A stretch of DNA of 64,000 bases, taken from the NCBI RefSeq assembly GCF_008017415.1, contig NZ_VRSV01000002.1, positions 558,001 through 622,000 of the forward strand. Direction: 5' to 3'. Below the pieces are notes generated by a model. That model searched no databases and was not told where the DNA came from. It saw only the letters and a list, made by a program, of their open reading frames with translations. The stretch is from Microbacterium hatanonis (GTDB lineage: Bacteria > Actinomycetota > Actinomycetes > Actinomycetales > Microbacteriaceae). Of this stretch, positions 1 to 9,295 are shown one piece after another. Within the stretch, counting starts at the first letter, position 1, and each line of letters starts with the position of its first letter. Made by a program: the position numbers and the translations under genes.

Positions 1-621
1 TTCGAGGCGGTGCGCCGAGTGGAGATCGCGCGCGAGCTCGGAGCCCGCGAGTTCGCGGCGCTGACCCCGTACTACCTCGCCTCGGCGGAGGGTGCCGTGG
101 AGAGCTACTTCGAGGCCGTGTCCGAGGCCGTCGGCGATGGATCGCTGTTCGTCTACGTGTACCCGAAGCGCAGCGGCATCGAGGTCAGCCCCGCGCTCCT
201 GGCCCGTCTCGCGAAGCTCCCGAACGTCATCGGCGCGAAGATCAGCGAGATGAGCCTCGACGACATCGCCGCTTACCGATCGGTCGTCGACGACGACTTC
301 GTGCTCTACACGGGCGCCGACCGCGACCTCGTCGCCGCGGGCGAGGTCGGGGCGCAGGGCGTCGTCTCCGGGGTGTCGTCCGTGCTCCCGAAGCCCTTCC
401 GCGCGCTCGCCGCGGCCGCCGACAGCGGCGACTCCGAGACGATCGCGTCCGCGCAGGCGGCCGTCGACGACGTGGTCCGGATCATCGGCGGCGACATGCC
501 CCGCATGAAGGCCGCTCTCCGCTCGATGGGAGTCGCGGACGGCCGCAGCCGTATGGCGCTGGTGGAGCCCGACGACGAGGCGCTGGCCGAGATCGATCGC
601 GTCATCGCCGCCTACCGCTGA
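1..621 (+). CDS. DapA/NanA-family aldolase (5' end outside window)
   Basis: C-terminal two thirds of a dihydrodipicolinate synthase / N-acetylneuraminate lyase family protein, a class I TIM-barrel aldolase or dehydratase acting through a Schiff base. The frame is open from base 1, so the true start lies upstream. Visible landmarks are YVYPKRSG, at the position of the family YNxPxRTG loop, and the strand NVIGAKIS whose Lys is the expected Schiff-base residue. The following TGADRDL and GAQGVVSG segments match the family's loops around the barrel mouth. Arg and Lys in the YxxP loop differ from true DapA, and the neighbours (FGGY kinase, fucose isomerase-like protein, ribokinase) argue for a sugar-acid aldolase or dehydratase rather than lysine synthesis. 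Substrate not determinable. It ends 28 bases before the kinase gene and is probably in the same operon. Confidence 0.8.
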   Translation, partial: FEAVRRVEIARELGAREFAALTPYYLASAEGAVESYFEAVSEAVGDGSLFVYVYPKRSGIEVSPALLARLAKLPNVIGAKISEMSLDDIAAYRSVVDDDFVLYTGADRDLVAAGEVGAQGVVSGVSSVLPKPFRALAAAADSGDSETIASAQAAVDDVVRIIGGDMPRMKAALRSMGVADGRSRMALVEPDDEALAEIDRVIAAYR

Positions 622-649
622 TCCGTACACGGGGAGAGGGGCGGATGCC

Positions 650-2173
650 ATGACCGTCCGCTGCACGATGGGTGTCGACATCGGCACGTCCAGCAGCAAG
701 GGCGTACTCGTCGATGCGGAGGGCCGGATCGTCGCATCGGCCGTCGTCGAACACGAGGTCTCGCGTCCGCGTGCCGGGTGGGTCGAGATGGACGGCTCCG
801 TCTGGTGGGACGAGTTCGTGACGCTCTCGCGCGAGCTCCTGGCACGTGTCCCGGGTCGGGACGTCGAGGTGGCCGCCGTGGGCGTCAGCGGCATGGGCCC
901 GTGCGTGCTGCTCGCCGACGCCGACGCGGTCGCGGTGCGTCCGGCGATCCTCTACGGGGTCGACACGCGCGCGACCGAGCAGATGCGTCGCCTGACCGAC
1001 GAGCTCGGGGCGGACGAGATCGTGCGCATCGCGGGTTCGTCCCTGACGACGCAGGCAGGCGGGCCGAAGATCGCGTGGGTGCGCGACGAGGAGCCGGAGG
1101 CGTATGCGCGGGCACGGCGCCTGTTCATGCCGGCATCGTGGCTCGCGCATCGCCTGACCGGTGCGTACGTGCTCGACCATCAGTCGGCGAGCCAGATGAC
1201 ACCTCTCTACGACATCGAGCACGAGCAGTGGCACGAACCCTGGTGGCGGCTGATCGCGCCGGGGCTCGAGCCTCCGCTCCTGCGCTGGGCGGGAGATGTC
1301 GCCGGTCTCGTGACCCGCGAATCCGCCGACCTCACGGGGCTCGCGGAGGGGACGCCGGTGATCACCGGCACCATCGATGCGTGGACCGAGGCGGTGAGCG
1401 TCGGAGCCCACGGTGCCGGCGACCTCATGCTCATGTACGGCACGACGATGTTCCTCGTCGCCACCGGCGACGAGACGCTGCGCACGCCCTCGATGTGGAG
1501 CACCGTGGGGGTGTTCCCCGGGTCGCGGAACCTCGCGGGCGGTCTGGCGAGCTCCGGCGCGATCACGCGGTGGATCGCGGACCTCACCGGTGCCGACTAT
1601 CCCCGCCTCCTCGCCGAGGCAGCGGAGTCGGGGCCGGGTGCGCGGGGCCTCGTGATGCTGCCGTACTTCGCCGGTGAGCGCACGCCCATCCTCGACCCCG
1701 ATGCGCGCGGCGTCATCGCGGGTCTCACTCTCGAGCACGATCGCGGCGATCTCTACCGCGCCGCTCTGGAGGCGACCGCCTTCGGGGTACGGCACAACGT
1801 CGAGACGATGCGCGCCGCGGGCGCCGACATACGGCGCATCGTGGCGGTCGGCGGGGGCACCCAGGGCGCCCTCTGGCTGCAGATCGTCTCGGATGCGACC
1901 GGCCTCGTGCAGGAGGTCCCCGAGATCACGATCGGCGCGTCGTACGGCGCGGCGTTCCTCGCGGCGGCCTCCGACACCTCGCACGGCGCCGTCCCCCGCA
2001 TCGAGGACTGGAACCCCGTCGCACGAACCGTCGCTCCCGACGCCGCCGTCGCCGCGCTCTACGACGAACTCTTCTCCCTCTACCTCTCCCTCTACGACGG
2101 CACGGCCGTCGTCACCCACGATCTCGCTGCGCGTCAGCGCAGCCTCACCGACATGGAAGGCGCTTCCCGATGA
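650..2173 (+). CDS. FGGY-family carbohydrate kinase
   Basis: Sugar kinase of the FGGY family (xylulokinase/gluconokinase group), 507 residues, the usual length. It should transfer the ATP gamma-phosphate to a sugar or sugar acid in the cytoplasm. Seen: N-terminal phosphate loop DIGTSSSKGVLVD (about residues 10-22), a substrate-side segment TGTIDAWTEA near residue 245, and the C-terminal ATP-binding GGGTQGALWLQIVSDATG near residue 400. The ATG at 650 follows a GGGGAGAGG ribosome site by about 8 bases. Its stop overlaps the next start (ATGA), so translation with the isomerase-like gene is probably coupled. The exact sugar is unknown. Confidence 0.88.
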   Translation: MTVRCTMGVDIGTSSSKGVLVDAEGRIVASAVVEHEVSRPRAGWVEMDGSVWWDEFVTLSRELLARVPGRDVEVAAVGVSGMGPCVLLADADAVAVRPAILYGVDTRATEQMRRLTDELGADEIVRIAGSSLTTQAGGPKIAWVRDEEPEAYARARRLFMPASWLAHRLTGAYVLDHQSASQMTPLYDIEHEQWHEPWWRLIAPGLEPPLLRWAGDVAGLVTRESADLTGLAEGTPVITGTIDAWTEAVSVGAHGAGDLMLMYGTTMFLVATGDETLRTPSMWSTVGVFPGSRNLAGGLASSGAITRWIADLTGADYPRLLAEAAESGPGARGLVMLPYFAGERTPILDPDARGVIAGLTLEHDRGDLYRAALEATAFGVRHNVETMRAAGADIRRIVAVGGGTQGALWLQIVSDATGLVQEVPEITIGASYGAAFLAAASDTSHGAVPRIEDWNPVARTVAPDAAVAALYDELFSLYLSLYDGTAVVTHDLAARQRSLTDMEGASR

Positions 2174-3801
2174 CCTACACCCTCCCCTCCCCGGCACCGC
2201 AGCTCACCGCGCCCGCGCGCACCGCCTACCTCATCGCCAGCGGCGACCTGCGCGAATCGGCGAACATCGCGGGCTGGCCCACGCAGGCCCGGATGGAGGC
2301 GGATGTGTCCGCAGCGCTCGCCGAGCTCGGCTGGGAGGTCGTGCGCGCCAACGGCGTGGACCCCGAGACGGGCCACGGGTTCATCTCGAGCCAGCGGATG
2401 GGGCTCGAGGTGTTCCGCAGCATCCCCGCCGATGCGCCCCTGATCGTCGCGGAAGCCGTCTGGCAGTACTCGCACCACGTGCTCGCAGGCCTGCGCACCC
2501 ACCGCGGTCCGATCCTCACGGTCGCGAACTTCGCCGGCGACTGGCCGGGGCTCGTCGGGCTGCTCGGTCTGAACGCCGGCCTGACCAAGATGGGCACCGA
2601 GTACTCGACGATCTGGTCGGTCGACTTCACCGACCCGTGGTTCCGTGACGGGCTGCGGGAGTGGACCGAGACCGGCCGGATCGTCCACGACGAGTCGCAC
2701 GTCAGGCCGTTGCCCGAGCTGCGGCCCTCGCCGGAGCGCGACCTGGGGCGCGCGCTGGGAGATCAGCTGCTCGCGGAGAAGGCCATCATCGGGGTCTTCG
2801 ACGAGGGCTGCATGGGCATGTACAACGCGATCTTCGACGACGAGCTCCTGAACCCGACGGGCATCTACAAGGAGCGCCTGTCGCAGTCCGCCCTGTACGC
2901 CGAGATGCTCGTCGTCCCCGACGAGGAGGCGGATGCGGCGCGCGACTGGTTGATCGACCGGGGGATGACCTTCCGCTTCGGCACCGACGAGGCGACGGAG
3001 CTCACCGAGGGCCAGGTGCGGTGGCAGATGAAGATGTACATCGCGGCGCTGCGCATCGCCGACGATTTCGGTCTCGACGCCGTCGGCATCCAGTACCAGC
3101 AGGGCCTGAAAGACCTGGTGCCGGCGTCGGATCTCGCCGAGGGGGTGCTCAACTCCACCGAGCGTCCGCCGGTGTTCTCGCGCGACGGCGGGCGCGAGCT
3201 GTTCGCCGGTCGGGCGATGCCGCACTTCAACGAGGCCGACGAGGGCGTCGCGGTGGACGCGCTGGTCACCGACCGGGTGTGGAGGGCGATGGGGCTCGTA
3301 CCCGACAACACGCTGCACGACGTGCGGTGGGGCGAGGACTACGACGGCGAGTTCGTGTGGGTCTACGAGATCTCGGGGTCGGTTCCGGCCTCGCACCTCG
3401 GGGGATGGGACAAGGCGGAGGGGTGGCGGCAGGGACCGGTCTTCTTCCCCGCCGGGGGTGCCACGGTCAACGGCGTCTCGCGTCCGGGGGAGCTGGTGAT
3501 CAGCCGCGTCTTCATCGCCGACGGCATCCTGCAGGTCGACATCTTCCGCGGCAGCGCGGTCGAGCTGCCCGAGGCGGAGACGCGACGGCGCAAGGAGGCG
3601 ACGAACCCGGAGTGGCCCATCGCGCACGTGGTGCTGCACGACGTCTCGCGCGACCAGTTCATGGCCCGGCACAAGGCCAACCACGCCCAGGTCGTCTACG
3701 CACCCGACGCCGAGACGGCCGACAGAGCGCTGATCGCCAAGGCGGCTATGTTCGAACGCATGGGCATCGCGGTCAACCTGGTCGGCCGGGTGACGGCGTG
3801 A
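2170..3801 (+). CDS. L-fucose/L-arabinose isomerase-family protein
   Basis: 543-residue protein of the fucose isomerase fold (aldose-ketose isomerase, Mn-dependent in characterised members). Recognisable stretches are EKAIIGVFDEGCMGMYNA (around 200), with a candidate metal/acid Glu in DEG, and GIQYQQGLKDLVPASDLAEG (around 310), which corresponds to the metal-binding Asp segment (DxAE) of fucose isomerase. It starts inside the kinase stop codon (ATGA) and ends with a GTGA overlap into the ribokinase gene, so it sits in the middle of a tightly coupled operon. Substrate is open: isomerase followed by kinase and aldolase is a typical pentose/deoxyhexose degradation layout, but two different kinase families are present. 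Confidence 0.75.
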   Translation: MTYTLPSPAPQLTAPARTAYLIASGDLRESANIAGWPTQARMEADVSAALAELGWEVVRANGVDPETGHGFISSQRMGLEVFRSIPADAPLIVAEAVWQYSHHVLAGLRTHRGPILTVANFAGDWPGLVGLLGLNAGLTKMGTEYSTIWSVDFTDPWFRDGLREWTETGRIVHDESHVRPLPELRPSPERDLGRALGDQLLAEKAIIGVFDEGCMGMYNAIFDDELLNPTGIYKERLSQSALYAEMLVVPDEEADAARDWLIDRGMTFRFGTDEATELTEGQVRWQMKMYIAALRIADDFGLDAVGIQYQQGLKDLVPASDLAEGVLNSTERPPVFSRDGGRELFAGRAMPHFNEADEGVAVDALVTDRVWRAMGLVPDNTLHDVRWGEDYDGEFVWVYEISGSVPASHLGGWDKAEGWRQGPVFFPAGGATVNGVSRPGELVISRVFIADGILQVDIFRGSAVELPEAETRRRKEATNPEWPIAHVVLHDVSRDQFMARHKANHAQVVYAPDAETADRALIAKAAMFERMGIAVNLVGRVTA

Positions 3802-4709
3802 CGGGAGTCGTCGTTCTCGGCAGCGCGAACATGGACCTCGTGGTGCGCCAGCCGCGCCGCGCGGAACCGGGCGAGACGCTCTTCGGCACGGACTTCTCGA
3901 CCGGACCCGGCGGCAAGGGGCTCAACCAGGCGATAGCCGCGGCCCGCGCGGGCGCGTCGGTGCGCTTCATCGGAGCGGTGGGGACGGATGCTTTCGCCGA
4001 GCGCCTGCGCGACAGGCTCGTCGCCGACGGGGTCGATGTCGAGGGGCTGCGGACCGTGCCCGGTGCGACCGGTATCGCGCAGATCACGGTGACCGACGAC
4101 GGGCAGAACACGATCGTGGTCGTGCCCGCGGCCAACGCCGATCGCGCTTTCAGCGTCGACGACCGTGCGACGGTGGCGGCGGCATCCCACCTGGTCGTGC
4201 AGCTCGAGAGGCCGATCGAACTGCTGGAGGTCGCCCTCCGTCATGCGCGCGATGCCGGGGTCACGACCGTGCTCACGCCGGCGCCCGCGAGGGCCGGCCT
4301 CGATGCGCTGCTCGATCTGGCGGACGTGCTCGTGCCGAACGAGGGCGAGGCGATGATGCTGAGCGGTCGCGACGACGCCGAGTCCGCGGCGATCGAGCTC
4401 AGTCGGCGCGCCGGAACGGTGATCGTGACCCTGGGCGAGCGCGGCGCGCTCGTTGCACGCGGGGGAGCGGTGGTGCGGCATGTCGGCGCGCGCCCCGCCC
4501 GCGCGGTCGACACGACCGCGGCGGGCGACACCTTCGTCGGCGTGCTCGTGGCCTGGCTCGCCGACGGCAGATCGCTCGACGATGCGCTCGAGGCCGCGGT
4601 CGCGGGGGCGGCCATCACGGTCACCCGTGCGGGTGCGGCCGAATCGATGCCGTCGCGCGACGAGATCGATCGCGCGCTCGCCTCGCCCGTCGCGACCGGC
4701 GACGTCTGA
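3798..4709 (+). CDS. Ribokinase-family (PfkB) sugar kinase
   Basis: 303-residue PfkB/ribokinase fold kinase. Seen: N-terminal GSANMDLVV, the GGKGLNQAIAAARAGA substrate motif (about residues 35-50), and the C-terminal DTTAAGDTFVG anion-hole/catalytic-Asp motif around residue 235. The GTG at 3798 overlaps the upstream TGA (GTGA). The frame stays open far upstream, but those extra residues are low-complexity shadow of the isomerase gene. Last gene of the operon; its stop is 6 bases from the end of the convergent gene. Probable cytoplasmic phosphorylation of a pentose or related sugar. Confidence 0.87.
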   Translation: MTGVVVLGSANMDLVVRQPRRAEPGETLFGTDFSTGPGGKGLNQAIAAARAGASVRFIGAVGTDAFAERLRDRLVADGVDVEGLRTVPGATGIAQITVTDDGQNTIVVVPAANADRAFSVDDRATVAAASHLVVQLERPIELLEVALRHARDAGVTTVLTPAPARAGLDALLDLADVLVPNEGEAMMLSGRDDAESAAIELSRRAGTVIVTLGERGALVARGGAVVRHVGARPARAVDTTAAGDTFVGVLVAWLADGRSLDDALEAAVAGAAITVTRAGAAESMPSRDEIDRALASPVATGDV

Positions 4710-4715
4710 TCAGGT

Positions 4716-5324
4716 TCAGCGCGGCGCCGGCCCCGGGTCGATGCGCAGCACGGTGGGCGACTCGCCGACCGAGAGGTCGTCGACCACCCTCAGCGTGAGG
4801 GCGATCTCATCGACGGCCGGCAGCACGGTGGCGACCCGCGCGCGGTCGGAGCAGACGGCGGTCAGGGTCACGAAGTGGCTGCCGGTGTCCCAGGTGTAGG
4901 TCGCGAAGGGCGGCGTGCGCTGGTCGGCCGGAAGGTCCATCACGAGCTTCTCGCCGACACCCAGGTGGGGATTGCGGAAGTCCTCGGTGTCGTCGTACTC
5001 CATCGGCATGCTCGCCCGCGCCGTGCGCAGCTGCGGGGTCGCCTCCTGCAGCTGCGCCATCACGACGACGAGCTCGGGATCGGACTTCCACACCCACACG
5101 CGAACGCGACCGGCCGCGCGCCGCATGAGCAGCGGCGCGGCCTGGCTCGCCGCCCACGCCAGGAACCCGCTGCCGGGGCGCTCGGTCGCTCCCACGGCGC
5201 GGTTGGCCTGGCCCAGCAGCATCCGGATCGCCGCCTTGCGGTGCCGGCGCCCGCGCAGGCCCAACGACTCCGTCACCGCCACCCAGCGGGCGGGATCGGC
5301 CTCTGCCTGCAATCGCGTCGACAT
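4716..5324 (-). CDS. Hypothetical protein, 202 aa
   Basis: No family recognised. Mostly soluble-looking; an Arg/Ala-rich helical N-terminal third (about residues 20-70, with GLRGRRHRKAAIRML) is followed by beta-strand-rich sequence (VRVWVWKSDPELVVVM, FATYTWDTGSHFVTLTAVC) that could form a compact domain. The frame is open to 5390, but the ATG at 5324 is preferred because TAACCT at 5332-5337 lies 7 bases upstream, the leaderless arrangement seen at many starts here. Divergent from the ABC exporter operon and convergent with the ribokinase gene. Confidence 0.65.
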   Translation of the reverse strand: MSTRLQAEADPARWVAVTESLGLRGRRHRKAAIRMLLGQANRAVGATERPGSGFLAWAASQAAPLLMRRAAGRVRVWVWKSDPELVVVMAQLQEATPQLRTARASMPMEYDDTEDFRNPHLGVGEKLVMDLPADQRTPPFATYTWDTGSHFVTLTAVCSDRARVATVLPAVDEIALTLRVVDDLSVGESPTVLRIDPGPAPR

Positions 5325-5437
5325 GCCTTCCAGGTTAGGCGTCGACGGTGGTCTTGCGGTGTCGGAGGTAAGTGGCAGGCTGTTCACCACGCCCCCGGGT
5401 CGGTGGCGATCGTCGTGCTCACACCTCGGAGTATCCC

Positions 5438-7165
5438 GTGCTCGGCAAACTGCTCGTCCGCTACCTCAAGACGTACCGCTGGTTCCTCGCGGGCGTGCTG
5501 ATATTCCAATTCATCTCGGCCATGGCCTCGCTCTACCTTCCGCGCCTCAACGCCGACATCATCGACAAGGGCGTGGCGCAGGGCGACACGGGCTACATCT
5601 GGTCGACCGGCACGATGATGCTCGGCATCTCGCTCTGCCAGATCGTCGCGTCGATCATCGCGACCTACTTCGCCGCGCGCGCCGCGATGAGCGCCGGGCG
5701 CGACATCCGCCGCGACGTCTACGACAAGGTCAGCGCGTTCTCCGAGCGCGAGGTCTCGCAGTTCGGCCCGGGGTCGCTCATCACCCGCAACACGAACGAC
5801 GTGCAGCAGGTGCAGATGCTCGCGATGATGGGCGCGACCATGCTCGTCACCGCCCCGCTCCTGGCGATCGGCGGTGTCGTGATGGCACTGCAGCAAGACG
5901 TCGGACTGAGCTGGCTGATCGGTGTGGCGGTGCCGCTCCTCCTCGTCGTCGCGGGCCTCATCATCAGCCGCATGGTTCCGCTGTTCCGCAGCTTCCAGAA
6001 GAAGCTCGACGCGGTGAACCGGGTCATGCGCGAGCAGCTCACCGGCGTACGCGTCGTGCGTGCGTTCGTGCGCGAGCGCATCGAGGAGGAACGCTTCCGC
6101 GAGGCGAACACCGACATCCTCGTGGTCGGCCGCAAGGTCGGATCCCTCTTCGTGCTGCTCTTCCCGTTGGCGATGCTCGTGCTCAACGTGACCGTCGTCG
6201 GGGTCATCTGGTTCGGCGGCATCCAGGTCGATTCGGGCGCCGTGCAGATCGGCACCCTGTTCGCCTTCATGCAGTACGTCGGTCAGATCCTCATGGGGGT
6301 CCTGATGGCGAGTTTCATGACGATCATGATCCCGCGCGCGGCGGTCTCGGCCGAGCGCATCGGCGAGGTGCTCGCGAGCGAGTCGACCCTCACGCGGGCG
6401 GCCGACCCGGTCACCCGCTTCCCCGAGCCCGGGTCGCTGCAGCTGCGCGACGTCGAGTTCACCTACCCGGGCGCCGAGTCGCCCGTGCTGCAGGGCATTG
6501 GCTTCGAGGCGGCACGGGGTGAGACGGTCGCGATCGTCGGTTCGACCGGATCGGGCAAGACGACCCTGGTCTCGCTCATCCCGCGACTCTTCGACGCGAC
6601 GGGGGGCGAGGTGCGCGTGGGCGGTGTCGATGTGCGCCAGGCCGATCTCGACGAACTGTGGAAGGGCATCGGGCTCGTGCCGCAGCGCCCGTTCCTCTTC
6701 ACGGGCACCGTGGCGTCCAACCTGCGCTTCGGGCGCGAGGAGGCGACCGACGACGACCTGTGGAAGGCGCTCGAGATCGCCCAGGGCAGCGACTTCGTCG
6801 CCGAGATGGAGGGACAGCTCGAGGCCCGCATCTCGCAGGGCGGCACCAACGTCTCGGGCGGCCAGCGTCAGCGCCTGGCGATCGCCCGCGCCATCGTGCA
6901 CCAGCCCGACATCCTCGTCTTCGACGACTCGTTCTCGGCCCTCGACCTGTCGACCGACGCGCGACTGAGACAAGCGCTGTGGCGCGAGCTGCCGGAGGTG
7001 ACGAAGATCGTCGTCGCGCAGCGCGTCTCGACGATCACCGAGGCCGACCGCATCGTGGTGCTCGAAGACGGGCGCATGGTGGGACTCGGCACCCACGAAG
7101 AGCTCCTTGCGAACAATGCGACGTACCGCGAGATCGTCGAGTCGCAGCTGGGGGTGGAGGCATGA
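5438..7165 (+). CDS. ABC exporter half-transporter with degenerate Walker B
   Basis: 575-residue fused permease/ATPase of the multidrug/lipid exporter type (B-family). Six membrane segments in residues 1-300, then the nucleotide-binding domain: Walker A GSTGSGKTT (about 367), signature NVSGGQ (about 471), and Walker B ILVFDDSF (about 493) where the catalytic Glu is Asp. This substitution is the mark of the non-hydrolysing site in heterodimeric exporters such as TM287/288 or BmrCD. The GTG at 5438 is chosen because GGAG lies 6 bases upstream and the protein then begins directly before the first helix. It overlaps the partner gene by ATGA. The substrate is unknown. Confidence 0.9.
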   Translation: MLGKLLVRYLKTYRWFLAGVLIFQFISAMASLYLPRLNADIIDKGVAQGDTGYIWSTGTMMLGISLCQIVASIIATYFAARAAMSAGRDIRRDVYDKVSAFSEREVSQFGPGSLITRNTNDVQQVQMLAMMGATMLVTAPLLAIGGVVMALQQDVGLSWLIGVAVPLLLVVAGLIISRMVPLFRSFQKKLDAVNRVMREQLTGVRVVRAFVRERIEEERFREANTDILVVGRKVGSLFVLLFPLAMLVLNVTVVGVIWFGGIQVDSGAVQIGTLFAFMQYVGQILMGVLMASFMTIMIPRAAVSAERIGEVLASESTLTRAADPVTRFPEPGSLQLRDVEFTYPGAESPVLQGIGFEAARGETVAIVGSTGSGKTTLVSLIPRLFDATGGEVRVGGVDVRQADLDELWKGIGLVPQRPFLFTGTVASNLRFGREEATDDDLWKALEIAQGSDFVAEMEGQLEARISQGGTNVSGGQRQRLAIARAIVHQPDILVFDDSFSALDLSTDARLRQALWRELPEVTKIVVAQRVSTITEADRIVVLEDGRMVGLGTHEELLANNATYREIVESQLGVEA

Positions 7166-9192
7166 GCGCGCCCGATGCACTGACCGAAGACGAACGGCTC
7201 GAACTCGAGCTGGCCGAGCAGGCGCGTCAGAACTCCGGCGACTGGGACAGCGTCGCCCCCGGCAAGGCCACGAACTTCGGCAAGAGCTTCGGCCGCCTCA
7301 TCGGCCTGCTCCGCCCGCACGCTGTGGCCTTCACGTTCGTGTCGATCCTCGGGGCGGTCGGTGTCGTACTCGCCGTGATCGCACCGCGCGTGCTGGGCGA
7401 GGCCACCAACCTCATCTTCGAGGGCATCACCTCCCGCGCGCTCGGCGACTCGTTCCCCGCCGGTACGTCGCAGGCCGACGTCGTCGAGTCGCTCCGCAAC
7501 TCCGGTCAGGGCGACCTGGCGAACGTCGTCTCGGCCATGCAGAACTTCCAGGTCGGCGCCGGCGTCGACTTCGACCGGCTCCGCATGGTCGTCATCGCGG
7601 TGCTCGCGATCTACGTCGCGTCGTCGTTCCTCAGCTGGGTGCAGGGCTTCGTGATCAACATCATCATGGTGCGCACGATGTGGCGTCTGCGCGAGTCGGT
7701 CGAGGCGAAGATCAACCGACTGCCGCTGTCGTACTTCGACAAGGTGCAGCGCGGTGAGCTCATCTCCCGCGTCACGAACGACATCGACAACATCACCCAG
7801 ACCATGCAGCAGTCGCTGTCGACCGTCGTGACCTCCGTGCTGACGGTCGTCGGCGTGCTCGTCATGATGTTCACGATCTCGTGGCAGCTCGCGATCGTCG
7901 CCCTGATCTCGCTGCCCCTGATGGCCGTCATCTTCGGCGTCGTGGGTCCGCGGTCGCAGAAGGCCTTCGGCATCCAGTGGCGCAAGGTCGGCCGACTGAA
8001 CGCCCGGGTCGAGGAATCGTTCTCCGGTCACGCGCTGGTGAAGGTGTACGGCCGCGAGAAGGACTCCCGCGAGAAGTTCGAGGCCGAGAACCAGGAGCTC
8101 TACGAGGCGAGCTTCAAGGCCCAGTTCCTCTCCGGCATGATCATGCCGGGCATGATGTTCGTCGGAAACCTCACTTACGTCGGCATCGCCGTGCTCGGCG
8201 GTCTCATGGTCGCCAGCGGCAACCTGCGGCTCGGTGACGTGCAGGCGTTCATCCAGTACTCGCAGCAGTTCACGCAGCCGCTGTCCGAGCTCGGCGGCAT
8301 GGCCGCGGTCATCCAGTCGGGCACCGCATCGGCCGAGCGCGTGTTCGAGCTGCTCGACTCCGAAGAGCAGGAGCCCGACGCCGACGACGCGCCCACGCCT
8401 GTCGACGGCGAGGGCGTCATCGAGTTCGAGCACGTGCGGTTCTCGTACTCGCCCGACCGTCCGCTCATCACCGACCTGTCGTTCCGGGTCGAGCCCGGCC
8501 AGACGGTCGCGATCGTCGGGCCGACCGGTGCGGGCAAGACGACGCTGGTGAACCTCATCATGCGGTTCTACGAACTCGACGGCGGGCGCATCCTGCTCGA
8601 CGGGCAGGACATCGCCGAACTCACCCGCGACGCCGTGCGCTCGCGCACCGGCATGGTGCTGCAGGACCCGTGGCTGTTCGCAGGCACGATCCGCGAGAAC
8701 ATCCGATACGGACGAGAGTCGGCGACCGACCAGGAGATCGTGGATGCGGCGACCGCCACCCGCGTGGACCGCTTCGTCCATTCGCTTCCCGACGGGTACG
8801 ACACCGTGCTCGACGAAGAGGCGTCGAACGTCTCCGCGGGCGAGAAGCAGCTCATCACGATCGCCCGAGCCTTCGTCGCCCAGCCGTCGGTGCTCATCCT
8901 CGACGAGGCCACGTCGTCGGTCGACACCCGCACCGAGCTCCTCCTGCAGCACGCGATGGCGGCGCTGCGTGAAGGACGCACGTCGTTCGTCATCGCCCAC
9001 CGGCTCTCGACGATCCGCGACGCCGATCTCATCCTCGTGATGGAGCACGGCGACATCGTCGAGAAGGGGACGCACGCCGAACTCATCGCGGCGGAGGGCG
9101 CCTACTGGCGCCTCTACCAGTCGCAGTTCGAGCAGGCCGCGGGCTCGGAGACCGACGAGGCGATCTCCGAGGAGGAGTCCGCGGCCCGCTGA
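7162..9192 (+). CDS. ABC exporter half-transporter with canonical Walker B
   Basis: 676-residue partner of the preceding half-transporter. An acidic N-terminal extension (about 45 residues) precedes six membrane segments with a long periplasm-side loop after the first (residues about 75-130). The ATPase domain has Walker A GPTGAGKTT (about 452), Walker B LILDEATSS (about 580, catalytic Glu present) and a signature altered to NVSAGEKQ (about 555). The consensus ATP site should therefore pair this Walker A/B with the partner's NVSGGQ, while the degenerate site pairs the partner's Asp Walker B with this altered signature. The start codon lies in the upstream stop (ATGA). Confidence 0.9.
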   Translation: MSAPDALTEDERLELELAEQARQNSGDWDSVAPGKATNFGKSFGRLIGLLRPHAVAFTFVSILGAVGVVLAVIAPRVLGEATNLIFEGITSRALGDSFPAGTSQADVVESLRNSGQGDLANVVSAMQNFQVGAGVDFDRLRMVVIAVLAIYVASSFLSWVQGFVINIIMVRTMWRLRESVEAKINRLPLSYFDKVQRGELISRVTNDIDNITQTMQQSLSTVVTSVLTVVGVLVMMFTISWQLAIVALISLPLMAVIFGVVGPRSQKAFGIQWRKVGRLNARVEESFSGHALVKVYGREKDSREKFEAENQELYEASFKAQFLSGMIMPGMMFVGNLTYVGIAVLGGLMVASGNLRLGDVQAFIQYSQQFTQPLSELGGMAAVIQSGTASAERVFELLDSEEQEPDADDAPTPVDGEGVIEFEHVRFSYSPDRPLITDLSFRVEPGQTVAIVGPTGAGKTTLVNLIMRFYELDGGRILLDGQDIAELTRDAVRSRTGMVLQDPWLFAGTIRENIRYGRESATDQEIVDAATATRVDRFVHSLPDGYDTVLDEEASNVSAGEKQLITIARAFVAQPSVLILDEATSSVDTRTELLLQHAMAALREGRTSFVIAHRLSTIRDADLILVMEHGDIVEKGTHAELIAAEGAYWRLYQSQFEQAAGSETDEAISEEESAAR

Positions 9193-9295
9193 CATGCCGC
9201 CGCCCGTCCGCGGCGTTCATCCACGCCTCGGGTACAGTGAACCGGCAAGCACCGCACCGTGCGACTCATCCCGCCGCACAGATTGGCCGCCACCC

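Noticed and set aside
5384..9195. Very long minus-strand frames opposite the ABC exporter genes
   Set aside because: They are Asp/Arg/His-rich antisense shadows caused by high GC third positions and lack family motifs.
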